From contig NMRB01000282.1 in assembly GCA_002633025.1 (NCBI GenBank), forward strand, positions 181,728-245,727: 64,000 bases of DNA, in the 5' to 3' direction. The notes under the pieces were generated by a model. The model saw only the letters and a program-made list of their open reading frames with translations. It made no database searches and was not told the DNA's origin. Shown piece by piece: positions 46,264 to 57,900 of this stretch. The DNA comes from Notospermus geniculatus (Eukaryota > Nemertea > Pilidiophora > Heteronemertea > Lineidae). The position numbers and the translations under genes were made by a program. How positions within the stretch are numbered: the first letter of the stretch is position 1; the number at the start of each line of letters is the position of its first letter.

Positions 46264-46498
46264 TAAAGTCTGGCAACATCTATCTTTGACCTAATGGAAT
46301 GCGGAAGCTAGGAAATTGATCGTTGGATTTTCCACGGACCTTTAATCACACGCGGCTATTGAATGACCGGTGGACAACGCGAACAATCGGGGAACGACCA
46401 CAAGTGATCGACAGGCATGATTATAAACCGCAAAGCTCTGTCACATTACATGACTTCCGCATTCCATTAGGTCGAAGATAGATGTTGCCAGACTTTAT
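46264..46498. repeat. MITE (TAAAGTCTGGCAACATC termini)
   Basis: ~43-bp inverted ends TAAAGTCTGGCAACATCTAT / ATAGATGTTGCCAGACTTTA. Confidence 0.85.
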
Positions 46499-46689
46499 GC
46501 GATCTCTTACTGGTATTCTGACTGCCGACGTAGAGGAAGCCACCTAGCTGCAGCAATAAGAACTACACAAAAACATTACAAAATGTATGTAGAACATAGG
46601 GTCCATTTGCCGACAATGTAGTTTCTCCCTGGTGTTGGACCTAGAGAGTGGTGCACATGGTGATGGTGGCGCCGGTTCATCCCCATTTC

Positions 46690-47665
46690 GCCTACTACTC
46701 GTTTCGCTTACTCAGCAATCTGGGTCAAGTCATTCCCGAGTTAGAGGACTTTGATGATTTTTGGGTTACTCCACCTGGCGGCAATACTGGATGTCAGATC
46801 AGGCCAAAACTCACTACATAAAGGTCATCTAGAGAGAGCCATGTATCGAATTTGAGCAGTCCAGGTCAAGTCATTCCTGAGTTATAACTTATAGCAGTTT
46901 GATGATTTGGGGGTTACGCCACCTGGTGGCCGTATTGGATGTATGATCGGGCCAAAACTTTAGGTGCACGTGTAGATTATCTAGAGGGAGCCACATATCG
47001 AATTTGAGCAGAGTAGTTCACGTCATTCCTGAGTTATACCACTTTGATGATTTTCGGGTTATGCCACTTGGTGGCCATATTGGATTTTGGAAGTCAAATC
47101 AGGCGGAAAGTTGACGCCACACAAAATGTCATCTAGATGGAGGTATGTTTCAGCACTCTGGGTTAAGCCGTTCCTAAGTTATAGCACTTAGATGATTTTA
47201 ACCTGGTGGCCATACTGGAAGTCCAATTGCGCCGAAATTCGGTATTTTCGAAGGTACCCCTCTAATAGTAATACACAGTTAAATGCAAGATATGAACTTG
47301 CTCAGTGAAATAATGGCAAACTGAGGCAGGTTCGTTACTTTTGTACAACTTTGACCTAGTGACCTTGAAAAGTAGGTCAGATCAAAAACCCGTTATATGC
47401 CATGTATCCTAATTGGATACACCTATGCAGATGATCCAGTTGTTAGTTCAGGACTTTTTGTGTTTTTGGTTTTGACCATCTGGTGGCCAAGCCAAGAATC
47501 AAATCGGACCGAAACTTAGTGTCATAGGTCGTCTGACCTAGGGGTATGTATGTACCAAGTTTCAGATCAATAGCCCCAGCGGTTACGAAACGTGCCCTGC
47601 TAACGGACGACGATGGACAATGACGGACACCGCAGGACAATAAAAGCTCACGGGTGAGCTAAAAA
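46690..47665 (-). repeat. AGCTCACC-ended repeat with CTCF-like cores, inverted copy
   Basis: The reverse complement matches 20120-21135 in order: hairpin AGCTCACGGGTGAGCT at the right end (47645-47660), then GTTAGCAGGGCACGTTTCGTA on the - strand and the subunits. CTCF-like cores in reverse orientation at 46771-46782, 46918-46932, 47062-47076, 47200-47212 and 47474-47488. Confidence 0.8.
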
Positions 47666-47964
47666 TGTGACTACTTACCAAATCATCTTCATCTTAGGCC
47701 TTCTCCTGTGTATTTGTATCAGAACAGAAGTTAAACAGCACTTTTGATTCAAGTTCAGGAGTCCCATTATTTCCAAATAGCCTAAGAGCAATCAGCACGA
47801 ATTATCCTTTTTCCAATTTGAAAAGTACTTGACGCTGGGTCCCAGATCCTTGAAATCAGCAATCGGCATGAACTGTCCTTTTCCAATTTGGAGGAATATT
47901 TGACCATGGGTCCAATTAGGTCCCCGAATGAGCAATCACTATGAATTTTCCTTTCCAAGTTGAG

Positions 47965-48385
47965 AAATGTACTCTGGTTCGAATCCTGGTTATGGCATTT
48001 CATTTCTTTACCCCAGGCCCAGGGCCCAGTTGAGCTTTGCCAGTAAAGTGGGGTCCATTCCTACATGGATGAGTGAAGGGTCCACAATCCAAGTTGCCGC
48101 AGTTGTCCGCTGATCCCAATGAAGCTCCGACTAAGCACCCGAGTCGGAAATGAAGGTTCGTAGCGGAAAGGCAGGCATACCCTCTCCCGTAGAGGCCGGG
48201 CAGCATACAATTCGCAGCAACTCCGCCCAACATCCAGTTGCACAAGAGTTGGCTACAGAACAATCATGGATCGCTAACGAACAACGGGCCCAGTCATCCA
48301 CTACTCACCGAAGTAAGACTACCGCGAGAGGAGGAGGTGCAAAGGTAGAAGGAATGGAAAAGCCTACTTACTAGGTCCGCTCAAC
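47965..48385 (+). mobile_element. tRNA-like SINE, family 4, copy 2
   Basis: B-box GGTTCGAATCC, then GGTTATGGCATTTCATT, CATTCCTACATGGATGAG, AAGCACCCGAGTCGGAAATG, ACCCTCTCCCGTAGAGGCCG. Same order as 35365-35960. Confidence 0.7.
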
Positions 48386-48880
48386 TAAGTTTCCCAGAAT
48401 TTGGGGGAAGAAAATTCATAACACAACCAAAGAAAAGAAGATAGAGTACATTCACTCCATGTTCAAACTGTATTCTTCACTGTGATGTTGGTCGAAGTCC
48501 ATTTGAAGATAGCTGACTGTTGGCCATAGTTGAGTTCAAATAGCAGCTGCTATTATCGTTTACGACATACGAGCTGAAGTCCAGTTTTTGATATGCTGTG
48601 GTGGGTCTCAAAGCTCATCATGCATAGAAACCAATCCCAGTTACCGTATACGCAAATATTCCACAGCTAAAATATTTAGCGGTTGGGTGACGAAAAGGAC
48701 AAAACTAGGAAGCGAATTGACTCCTTGATGGCTGTTCTTCCACGAGAAATGTCCACTCCAAAGCCGGTTACGTCATAGATGAAGAGGAAGGTCTCACCTG
48801 GAAAGAAAAACCAAGACAGAGATAAAAATAATGTACAGTGTTCAAATTAAAACATGGAGTTAATCTCATGCGTTGAACAT

Positions 48881-49096
48881 TGCAGTTAACCCTTTCGTTA
48901 CGTGGGACCCGGTCACCGGGTCATCCAAACCCCCACGAAATTTACATACATGTAGGACCCGGTCACGGGTCCTGTTGGAAGGTTTAAGTTAGAACAGATT
49001 TTTGTTAAAACAGTTTAGGGATAAAACAGTTTTGAAAATATGGGCCTCCGTAAGCTGGTGACCATACATGACAGTAACGAAAGGGTTAAACTGCAC
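48881..49096. repeat. MITE (TGCAGTTAACCCTTTCGTTAC termini)
   Basis: Inverted ends GTTAACCCTTTCGTTAC / GTAACGAAAGGGTTAA. The interior has two GGACCCGGTCAC words. Confidence 0.75.
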
Positions 49097-49209
49097 GCAC
49101 ACGTCATGAAAACAGCATGAGCAGACGACTTGCCCAAATTGAAAGAAAGAAGGCAAAATCTTAGTCAAAGTCAAGTAATGAGGCCCCCAGCTCACTACTC
49201 AATGGGTCC

Positions 49210-49320
49210 TATGAATAAAGACTAGCAAATGCTTTTCCTTCAGATTTGTAGAGCATTGTCTGGTGCATTTGTATTGCAAAATTCAAGTAAAAGCATTTAC
49301 TATTTCTTTATAAAAGGCAT
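49210..49320. repeat. Foldback MITE, family F, copy 2
   Basis: AGCAAATGCTTTTCCTTCAG and CAAGTAAAAGCATTTACTA arms; outer ends decayed. Confidence 0.65.
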
Positions 49321-49544
49321 CCAATGTACAGGATCTAGTTTCAGTGTGTGCTGGCCGTTTTTTGGAATGCAACACAAAACACCAACATTTCTAATTGTAT
49401 ACTACGTGTAATTTTGCTGCAATTTCATCAGGCGCAAGGCTGTCCAAGGATTGTTGTTTTAAAAACTGTTGAAGTCATATAATACCAAACACAATGAAAT
49501 GGTCCGTGGACCATGTGCTCACCAGACGTTAGTTTAGGAATTAT

Positions 49545-49730
49545 CTGGTGGCCTAGTAACATAGTTAAGCATCAAATCAGACCGAAACTTGGTGTCAGAG
49601 GTCATCTGACCTAGTGGTATATATGTACCAAGTTCAAGATCAATAGCTCCAGCGTTTACGAAACGTGCCCTGCTAACGGACGACAACAACGGACGCTGCA
49701 CCATCGTAATAGCTCACCGGCGAGCTAGTA
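49545..49730 (-). repeat. AGCTCACC-ended repeat, truncated inverted copy
   Basis: Right end AGCTCACCGGCGAGCT (49711-49726); the word AACGTGCCCTGCTAACGGAC is shared with 47.6 kb. One CTCF-like core CTGGTGGCC near 49544-49552. Confidence 0.7.
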
Positions 49731-50407
49731 TTGAATGCGAGTACCGGTAGTGATATTTGGCGATTCATTCATGGACTTATACAGTACCTTTCACTGCTTA
49801 TGGTCTCTCTGGGGAATGGCAACTGGCTGATGTCAGGAGTACGAAGTTTGTACCAAAACCTGAAAACATGAAGACCTTTATTCTCGACGTCAAAAGCACA
49901 GATCGCAGATCATGGCATACATAACGTGATGTTGTTGAATGTACGGTAGCCAAATGTTGTCAGTTCAACTGTAAATACAAAACATGGACCTTGTCTTACA
50001 GAGGTGCAAATAATAAACATGATAAACAACACATGAGACTTGCTCCAATAACAATGAAACCAGTGTGACATCGCAACTGCCACACCACACAGTGGCGCCA
50101 TCTATGCTTTGATAGACAAACGAACCGACAGCATCCACACTGCCGTTTTACCTCAAATATGAACTAATTATAAAATGACACCTCCAGTTTCAGCATTTAT
50201 CTCATGCTACGTACATTAATTTGTGCCCTCACGCACCAGTCACACAGATTGACCACAGTTTTGGGCTCGAAATCTTGCTTTTAGGCAAATAAATCTGCAC
50301 ATGTGGAATTGAAAACAACGAAAAAAGTAAACCGATTCGACCAATTCCGGCCCGGCCGTGAAGATAGGCCCTTGACGTCGTCTTCGGCTGGCGACGCGAC
50401 ACTGCTG

Positions 50408-50515
50408 CGAATGGCTCCAGGACAATTCGTCCCTGGACAACTCGTCCCATAGGAAAATTCGTTCCCATGGACAGTTTGTCACTGGACAATGCGTCCCTTA
50501 GGACAATTCATCCCT
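50408..50515 (+). repeat. GGACAATTCGTCCC array, left block
   Basis: Six or so ~17-bp units GGACAATTCGTCCCT with single-base variation. Confidence 0.85.
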
Positions 50516-50815
50516 TTGTTGTAGCGGGGAATCACCGCTGTTTTTAGTCTTGGGGTCCCACAGACAAGGACAGATTAAGCAAGAAACCTAAACATGCACT
50601 CAACACTTACCAATTGATTTCATGTGTGATGTTGTTTTTATGTAGACTAAAGAGTCCCAGCTTCAGATCCCCCCTCCATTCTGGATGGATTGAAAACAGA
50701 AGGTGTACCCCCAAGACTAAAGAGCCTGGCCTTGGACTCCCTTCCCCCCCCCCCCAAAAAAAAATACCCACCTCTGAAGATTGAAACAGGTCAACTCAAT
50801 TCAGCGGAGACAAAT

Positions 50816-50912
50816 AATTGTCCTAAGGGACGAATTGTCCTGAGGGACAAATTGACCCAGGACAAATTGTCTGGGGGTGAACTGTCCTTGGGGACGAATT
50901 GTCTGGCACGTT
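50816..50912 (-). repeat. GGACAATTCGTCCC array, right block in inverted orientation
   Basis: Units GGGACGAATTGTCCT, the complement of the left block, separated from it by ~300 bp. Confidence 0.85.
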
Positions 50913-51116
50913 GGCAATGGGGAACTTTCCTGCCATCAGAGGCCACCACGAATTAGCGCAGTCCAAGAACGTCATGAAATTTGACATCACAGGGCAGAAA
51001 TGCACGCCGTCCATAATGCAACATCGTCCATAATGACGTGGAGGCCGTGGCTCACGTCTTGGACGTTCTAGGACCGCTAACAGGCGGCCTCTAACAGCAG
51101 GAGTCTCCCATTGGCT
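50908..51116. repeat. Foldback MITE, family E, copy 3
   Basis: TTCCTGCCATCAGAGGCCACC ... GCGGCCTCTAACAGCAGG, with CGTTCTAGGACCGCTAACAG inside. Confidence 0.75.
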
Positions 51117-51118
51117 CA

Positions 51119-51257
51119 GGGGCCATATTTATGAAGACTTCGCAACTTTGCGTTCACGCAAATCTATTGTAAGGCAGTCAGTGAACAATAGGGCAAGTGC
51201 AGCCAAACAATAGATTTGCATAAACGCAAAGTTGTGAAGGCTTCATAAATACGGCCC
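51119..51257. repeat. Foldback MITE (GGGGCCATATTTATGAAG termini)
   Basis: Arms GGGGCCATATTTATGAAG and AACTTTGCGTTCACGCAAAT with complements. Confidence 0.8.
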
Positions 51258-51705
51258 CTGGACTGTTGGGAAAATATTTTTTGAGGATTATTCTGGACAG
51301 CCATTGCAACCTGATTGCCGTTACTTATTCAAAATAATACAGCTAGATGCCACTACCATCGAGTCCTCCTCCTCGAAATCATCCAATTAGAGGCTGGAGA
51401 CAGATTTGTCAACAAATTTGCCTTCCTGGAATTGAAGTCTTCTTGGGAACTGATCTTCTGCTTCAGCTTGGGTTTACAAACGATATCACTCCAAAAGAGC
51501 GCAGCACCTGACACGACTCGAAAAAATCCACTTGTTTCAGCGATCATGACATCATCTCACATCAGGATGTCATGGAATGTAGTATGGGACATCGTGATGC
51601 TCCAGTGACACTGTACGTACAATCAGGTGCTGCGCTCTTTTGGAATGGTAGAGTCAACTTTTTTATATATGGTGGCACCGCGATCGGTTGCACCTACGAC
51701 AACGT

Positions 51706-51816
51706 CGGAGGCCCATATTCTAGAACCCTTCTTAACTCTAAGGTGCACTTCAAGCTTTTGTATTCTGCCCTGCAAACAACAGCTTAGAGTTGAGGAAGGT
51801 TCCAGAATATGGCCCA
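51706..51816. repeat. Foldback MITE (GGCCCATATTCTAGAACC termini)
   Basis: An intact relative of the split element at 26549-27121; shares CTTTTGTATTCTGC and GCAAACAACAGCTTAGAG. Confidence 0.8.
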
Positions 51817-51900
51817 GTCAAATGCCGCATCACAACGTCGTCGAAGCAGTCAAAGGAAAGGTACAACCACTCACATCACAAGTACCGGTAGTAGGAGTCC

Positions 51901-52012
51901 AGGCCCCATATTCATAAAACTACTGAAGTCTAAGTATGACACTTATCCTTTGTTCAACACAAAAGATAAGTATCACACTTAGACTTAAGTAGTTTTATGA
52001 ATACGGTGCCAG
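51901..52012. repeat. Foldback MITE (GGCCCCATATTCATAAAAC termini)
   Basis: Arms ATTCATAAAACTACTGAAGT and AAGTAGTTTTATGAATACGG, inner arms TTTGTTCAACACAAAAGATA. Confidence 0.8.
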
Positions 52013-52290
52013 GGGTTGGATCCAGAATCATGGGAAAGAGGGGACACAGCCAGCACACATCATGGAAAACCTCAGTCAAATTTTAACATCTTTTCAAAAT
52101 TTCCCAGTGAATTTTAAAGGTTTACCACAAAATGGATGGGGCAATGGCAGGGTGTGTCCCCCCCCTGGATCCGCGCCTGGAGTTAGCAAGTTCCACATTC
52201 AGAACCTTTGATTACACTGAAGACACGGAAAAAGCATTGGTACATTCTAAAGAGACACTCTTGTTCTTTAAAATTGGAAAAGTGCACACA

Positions 52291-52296
52291 TTTATT
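52291..52296 (-). terminator. Possible poly(A) signal of the CBP gene
   Basis: AATAAA on the - strand, about 620 bases past the stop codon. The stretch between holds no other feature that I can see, so it is probably 3' UTR. Confidence 0.35.
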
Positions 52297-52914
52297 CAAA
52301 TAGATTATGATACGTAGGAAACATAATGTGCGCTCTGTACAATTATTGATTCAACAGGACTCGGATGCATGGAATTACAAGTACATGTAATAAGTCAGTG
52401 CTGGAGAACACAGCCTGATTTCACACATACTTCACAGTCACATACTCCTATGCATGCACATTTGCATGAAATAGTTCACAGACTCTCGTGGTGAGAGGCG
52501 TCCCAAAATTAAAATAGCTAATCTCCTAAAGGCTAAAATCTAACCGATGATGAAATGAACATCTGACTCAATGACGTGGCGAAAATATGCACAGGATGAC
52601 TGACATGACAATGTACCATGGTAACTAACTATACAAATCTGTCTTATGATGCATTAGCTATACAATAATCATAGTTCTAGAAAAGTTCATGTTTTATATA
52701 TATATTATTTACCAAGTAAGTGACATTCCTCTCGAAGATGATTTACTCTAGCCAGTTTTTATAAAATAAAAGATTATTAATAAAAACATACTCCATTTCC
52801 TTTCCAAAAAAATCTTATAGAATTTGTTCTGAAAACACAATCTTATATTATAAAGGCCCAATCTCTATATATTTATAATTTATACACTATATTCAGTCTT
52901 GAATTGTGCCATCA

Positions 52915-54921
52915 CTATAATGTCTCCACGAAGCGCGAGAGTTGGTCCTGTGGCGTTAGAGGTGCAACAACTTCTGACGTTTCCGTGGGTCGGCCCAAGT
53001 CCTTATTCATCGGACTCTGCAACTGATTCACCTGGCCCTGCTGGGCTTGTAACTGAGGAAGCATAACCTGATCAGAGTTCATTTGATTTTGGTCGGCAGG
53101 TCCACCTACGTGTGGATGTGGGGAATGCGATTGAGTAATATGATGTGGCGAGGGTTGTGGTTGTCTCGGTGACGGGTCAGACTGTGGAGTTAGCTGTTGC
53201 CGTGGTGAAGGCGTTGGTTGCGGTGACCGTACTGCCTGTGCCATGGAGGTAGGTGGAGAACGAACTTGCTGCATAATTTGTTGTGGGGATGGAGTGGGCT
53301 GTTGACCCATAATCTGCTGTTGCGGACTGACAGGCTGCTGTCCCACCATCTGGTGCTTCAACTGGGCTTGCTGCTGTCGGACCTGGATCATCTGTTGTTG
53401 CTGCTGGAACTGTAGTTGCCCATCGCCTTGGAAAGATTGCTGTGTAAAGTTGAGCTGGTTTCGTTGTGGCTGTGAGTAGGGTGGTGCTTGGGGTTGCTGG
53501 AACTGCGACGCCTGCTGTCCCTGCTGCTGTTGCTGTTGCTGCTGTCTCTGCTGCAACTGCTGCTGTACATGTAGATGCTGGAACCGCTGTTGCCACTGTT
53601 GTTGCTGCTGCTGTTGCAGCTGTTGTTGTTGAGGTGCAGCAAGCTGTTGTTGCAACTGCTGTTGCTGCAGTTGTTGTTGCCCTTGGATCTGCATCTGCTG
53701 CTGGCCTTGCATCTGCGGTCCAGCCTGGGACTGCATGGGCTGTTGTCCTTGCATGGGTGCAGCGCCAGCCTGTGTTCCCTGCATCTGTTGCTGTTGTTGC
53801 TGCTTCTGCATCTGCTGTTGATGCTGTGATCGGTAACGTATAATGGCCGCCATCAGTTGAGGATTTGACTTGATGAAGTTGAGGGCTTGTTGCTGTTGTT
53901 GTGGCGAGGCAGGAGATTTCAAATTCTGTAACAGTTGCTGGAATGATGCTTGATGTTGGGCTGCTGGGCGTTGAGGCGGATTCATGTTCGGATTCACATT
54001 CATATTTGGCTGTGGTTGCTGCAGCATACCTTGGGCAGGCCCGATCTGTCGTTGAGGCTGAGGTTGTTGAGGTGGGGCCTGTGGCATCGGTTTTGCTTGA
54101 ACACCTGGTTGATTTGGTGGAAACATATCATTCCGTGACATATCCTGCCACCGTTGCAAAGAGGGCAAGACCCCTCCTCGGTTTGGATTCGGGGGCAACT
54201 GCATTTGATTGATCGGTTTCTGTGATGGTACCTGAATTGGTTGCGGCGGAGGCATAGCCGCCTGGGCCTGTGGTTTGCTATACGTAGCTTGTCTCTGAGC
54301 TGCCATTTGAGCTTGCTGCGCTGCCTGTAATGCCGCTTGTGGAGGGGCAGGCTTTTTCCCCACAAACTGCGGCTGCGGTTTACTAGCAGCAGGTGGTTGC
54401 GGCTGTTGAACTGGTTGAACAGAATTTGATGCCGGTGTAGGGGTCGATGCCCCAGAGTTCGGAACAGTTGCTCCTCTCTGCTGCATAGCAGCCATACGTC
54501 TTCGGAGCATCTGTGCTTGCTGCAACCGCTGCTGGAGCTGTTGCTGGCGTAGTTTATGTTTAATGTTCAGACAGAATGGCACAGGACACTTAGTCTCTTG
54601 GCAATGTTTGGCATGATAACAGCACAATGCGATCAACTGCTTGCAAATAGGGCAGCCACCGTTCGTTTTCCGTTTACAACTCTTCGTATGAGCAACGACA
54701 CGTTTCATCTTCTGACAACTTGGCAGACGACAGTTCGCATCCCGACACTGACAAGCGTGCACAAGTGACTGAATGCACCGTTGAATCGATAAACGACGAG
54801 ATTCCTGTGGGTTTTGTTGTTTATCCTCGGCCACGGAGCCATCATCCAGATCGAAGCCGAGTCGCTCCATCTTGTGACGGTGTCCCTCTTTCTCATAACA
54901 AGGTACACAGAGATCAAAGTC
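52915..54921 (-). CDS. CREBBP/EP300 orthologue: CBP/p300 last exon: ZZ end, TAZ2, NCBD, Gln-rich tail
   Basis: One 2,007-nt exon. It starts [17 protein letters not shown] (end of ZZ). TAZ2 follows with three HCCC clusters: [46 protein letters not shown]. After a Pro/Gln linker comes the NCBD (about 53830-53960; [20 protein letters not shown] and [12 protein letters not shown]), which folds with SRC co-activators. The rest is poly-Gln (53380-53830) and a PSPRQ/PSPHH-rich end finishing RFVETL. The glutamine repeats are CAG/CAA mixtures and likely vary in length. Confidence 0.95.
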   Translation of the reverse strand, partial: DFDLCVPCYEKEGHRHKMERLGFDLDDGSVAEDKQQNPQESRRLSIQRCIQSLVHACQCRDANCRLPSCQKMKRVVAHTKSCKRKTNGGCPICKQLIALCCYHAKHCQETKCPVPFCLNIKHKLRQQQLQQRLQQAQMLRRRMAAMQQRGATVPNSGASTPTPASNSVQPVQQPQPPAASKPQPQFVGKKPAPPQAALQAAQQAQMAAQRQATYSKPQAQAAMPPPQPIQVPSQKPINQMQLPPNPNRGGVLPSLQRWQDMSRNDMFPPNQPGVQAKPMPQAPPQQPQPQRQIGPAQGMLQQPQPNMNVNPNMNPPQRPAAQHQASFQQLLQNLKSPASPQQQQQALNFIKSNPQLMAAIIRYRSQHQQQMQKQQQQQQMQGTQAGAAPMQGQQPMQSQAGPQMQGQQQMQIQGQQQLQQQQLQQQLAAPQQQQLQQQQQQQWQQRFQHLHVQQQLQQRQQQQQQQQGQQASQFQQPQAPPYSQPQRNQLNFTQQSFQGDGQLQFQQQQQMIQVRQQQAQLKHQMVGQQPVSPQQQIMGQQPTPSPQQIMQQVRSPPTSMAQAVRSPQPTPSPRQQLTPQSDPSPRQPQPSPHHITQSHSPHPHVGGPADQNQMNSDQVMLPQLQAQQGQVNQLQSPMNKDLGRPTETSEVVAPLTPQDQLSRFVETL

Positions 54922-57900
54922 CTGAAACGATAAATGAAGTGGGTGTTTAAGACACTGGTATTGAATAAGACATCAATGCAACCACACCAGCAAAATCCCT
55001 TAGTATAAATGACAACTTCTTCTGTATTTCATCTGAAGTACCGAATTCAAACCCACGCCTTCACATAAGGCAACACCACCAGCATTGAGGGAAAGCATGC
55101 ACACCACTGTGCTAAATCCCCATCTTCGAAAAAAGATGGTTCAATAGCCAGCATTATGCATGGAATCCCTCAATACCGTGGACCTGTGGTGACACCTTTT
55201 ATCTGACCAGCATTTCTGTATTTTATCTGTACAGTGTCACCAGTTGGTTTTCTCTTCTTGGCTAATGTCAAGGGTCAAGAATTACTTCACATGAAGCAGT
55301 GGAATACTTACATCACATACTGTACAATGGTATCTTGTTTCGACATGGGACTTGCAACTATTACACGTATATACAAAATCGCCACGACCTTGGTTGTGCA
55401 ACTCGTACAGCAGCGCCATGGTAGAAAACATGGCACGCCGCAGGGATGAGAACTCGTAATGTTTATCTCGTGCAATCGTGAGAAAGGCATCACGTCCGTC
55501 CATGAGCTCACAGCTGACGTACGGATCGGGATCCTGGATCGTAGGGATGGCAGCAGCAGTCTGAGCAGAATGAAGACGGATCACAAAGAACACCTGCGAA
55601 ACAAATGGTACAAGATTAGTTTTAAAAGTTAAAGTTTGGGTTTATAGTCTGATATCAACAACAGTAGAGGTGTCATCCGACTACACTTTCACCCCGGTCT
55701 ATCCTGAAACCTTTCAGTAGAACTCGGATGAGCTGCTCATTCAGCGCTACAATCCGAGCATTTCTGACCGGTACCCATTTATAAACCTGGGTGGAGAGGC
55801 CAGTGAGGCAAAGAGACTTGCCCCAAGTCTCACGCCCAGTGGGATTCAAAACCGGGACCCTCTGACCCCTAGTCGGACACCCGAACCACCACACCACCGT
55901 GGCTCCTCAAATTAGACCAAGGTGAACATGCAAAACAACCAGTAACTGTCCACTTCAATAAATTTTGTGGCGCAACATTTCGGCAATCGAATACACAAAG
56001 TAGCTCTACATCAGCCATGAGAGAATCAACACTCAATACTAGCAGCAGCATTTAGATATAACTCCGGGTTGCCCACATTTTCCAAATGTTGCGAAGTCAC
56101 AATTATGAACTGAGAGGTACACAGTAACAGCTTTGGCATGTGACTGTGTTCAGCTGGACAAGAAGTAACAGCAAAATTCCCCTCACCTCCTTGTGTTTTT
56201 CCATAGTCATGTACAACTTTGATAACAGATCATTTCCTCCACCAGGAAAGTTTGGCTTTTTACTATTTTTCTTCTGAATGCTATTCTTTTTATTGGCTTT
56301 CTTATTGCGACCACTTTTCTGTCCCTTTTTCTTGCCCTTGCAACCCTGAAATAGAAGGTACAGGTATAAGGATTTTTTTTCAAATTTCATCAATGATCAA
56401 AATGCACTCATCAATCAATACAGATAAATGGTCATGGTTTGATTCAACACTCTACAAAGTTATGATTTGACCAAGTAAACTTTTTGATCTTAACCGGGGG
56501 AGCAGTGCCCTGGTTTTCGGAGATGTCCCCCATCCTCGGCTATGTAAATCCAACACATCTTCCAACTTACATCAGGCCCTTCATCTGCGTCTGCTACCTC
56601 CATGCTTTCCTCAGCAGCAGTCGCTGCGGCAGCTGCCGCCTCGGCCTCCTCCCGTTTTCGTTTTTCCTCCTCCTCCTGTTCGAGCTCCTTGATACTCTCC
56701 TCTAGCACATTTGGCCAAAAGTCCCCCTCGAAGTATGGCAGCTCTGCAGGACTTGACAAGTTGTTGTCAATGGCATCTTTCAAGATGTCCTACAAAATTC
56801 AGAGGAAGACAAAGCGTGTACTCAATTATCGAATAAACATACTGATATTTGTATCTGTATTAAGATTTTACCATCAGGGCCGAAGGCATAGCATTATTGG
56901 TCCTGGTAAGTACGGAAGAGGCCATCTCAAGCTACTTGTGTTCCTCACCTTGATGGGGCCTTTCACTTGCCCTTGCAAAGACACAAGTTTCAAGGCACCA
57001 CGGCTTACTGTCCCATGCGACGGACATGAAGGGCCGGGAATGAAATCCCATATGGCCCGGGCTGGATTCGAACCCAGGACCTACCGCCTGCTGAGCGGAC
57101 ATGATAACCACTCAGCTACCACGGCTCCTCTGGACTAAACACACTAGTAGAAGACAGGATCAAACATGATCACTGCTGACATCATCAAATCATTATCCTA
57201 TCATTCTTACCTTATAGTCAATGACTACTCTTTCTATTATGGCTTTATCCAACATTTTCTTGTACCAGTCCTGTAACCGTTTGGGCTTGGGAATTTTCTG
57301 TTCTGGTGGATGGCAGTGAAATATGTAATCATCTCCTTCACTCGGAGGGCAGGCCCAGATATGTGCCATTGTGTAACTGGAACAGAAGTGTAAATCAGAA
57401 TTGAATTCTAGAGGTCATATGACTACACTAACGAATATAACCCTAACATTAACTTGTACATGTATCAGGCACAGAAATGCTTATTCCAAATCCATTACAT
57501 GTATTTCTTGAACAGAACTCCAACAGACCCTAGCGTTTTCAAAAATTATTTTGAAATATCAAGGGGTCAATTTGCTTCATGAACTGGCGCCAAAAAGTCA
57601 CTCACCCTAGCTGCTTGGCATACTCTAGATAACCAATGAGGATTTCATGATATACAGCTGTTCTAAAATGCCTTGGCTGGAAGAAGTGGACGCTGTCCAA
57701 ATATGATATATACACACGCCTGGAAAATAAAAATATGAATACATAAACGCCATCTCCTTACCTTCAACAAATAATGGTCGCATACTTGGCCACCCTAAGT
57801 GCTCTCCTTGGTCGTGTTGGACAAGGACAGGATTTCCCAAGGCCAAGGAATTATATGAACATCATTTGACAAATCAGAATTTCAGCAAAAACTACAGTTA

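Noticed and set aside
53466-53843. + strand and alternate - strand frames rich in Ala, Leu, Ser or Thr
   Set aside because: Shadows of the CBP glutamine-coding exon.
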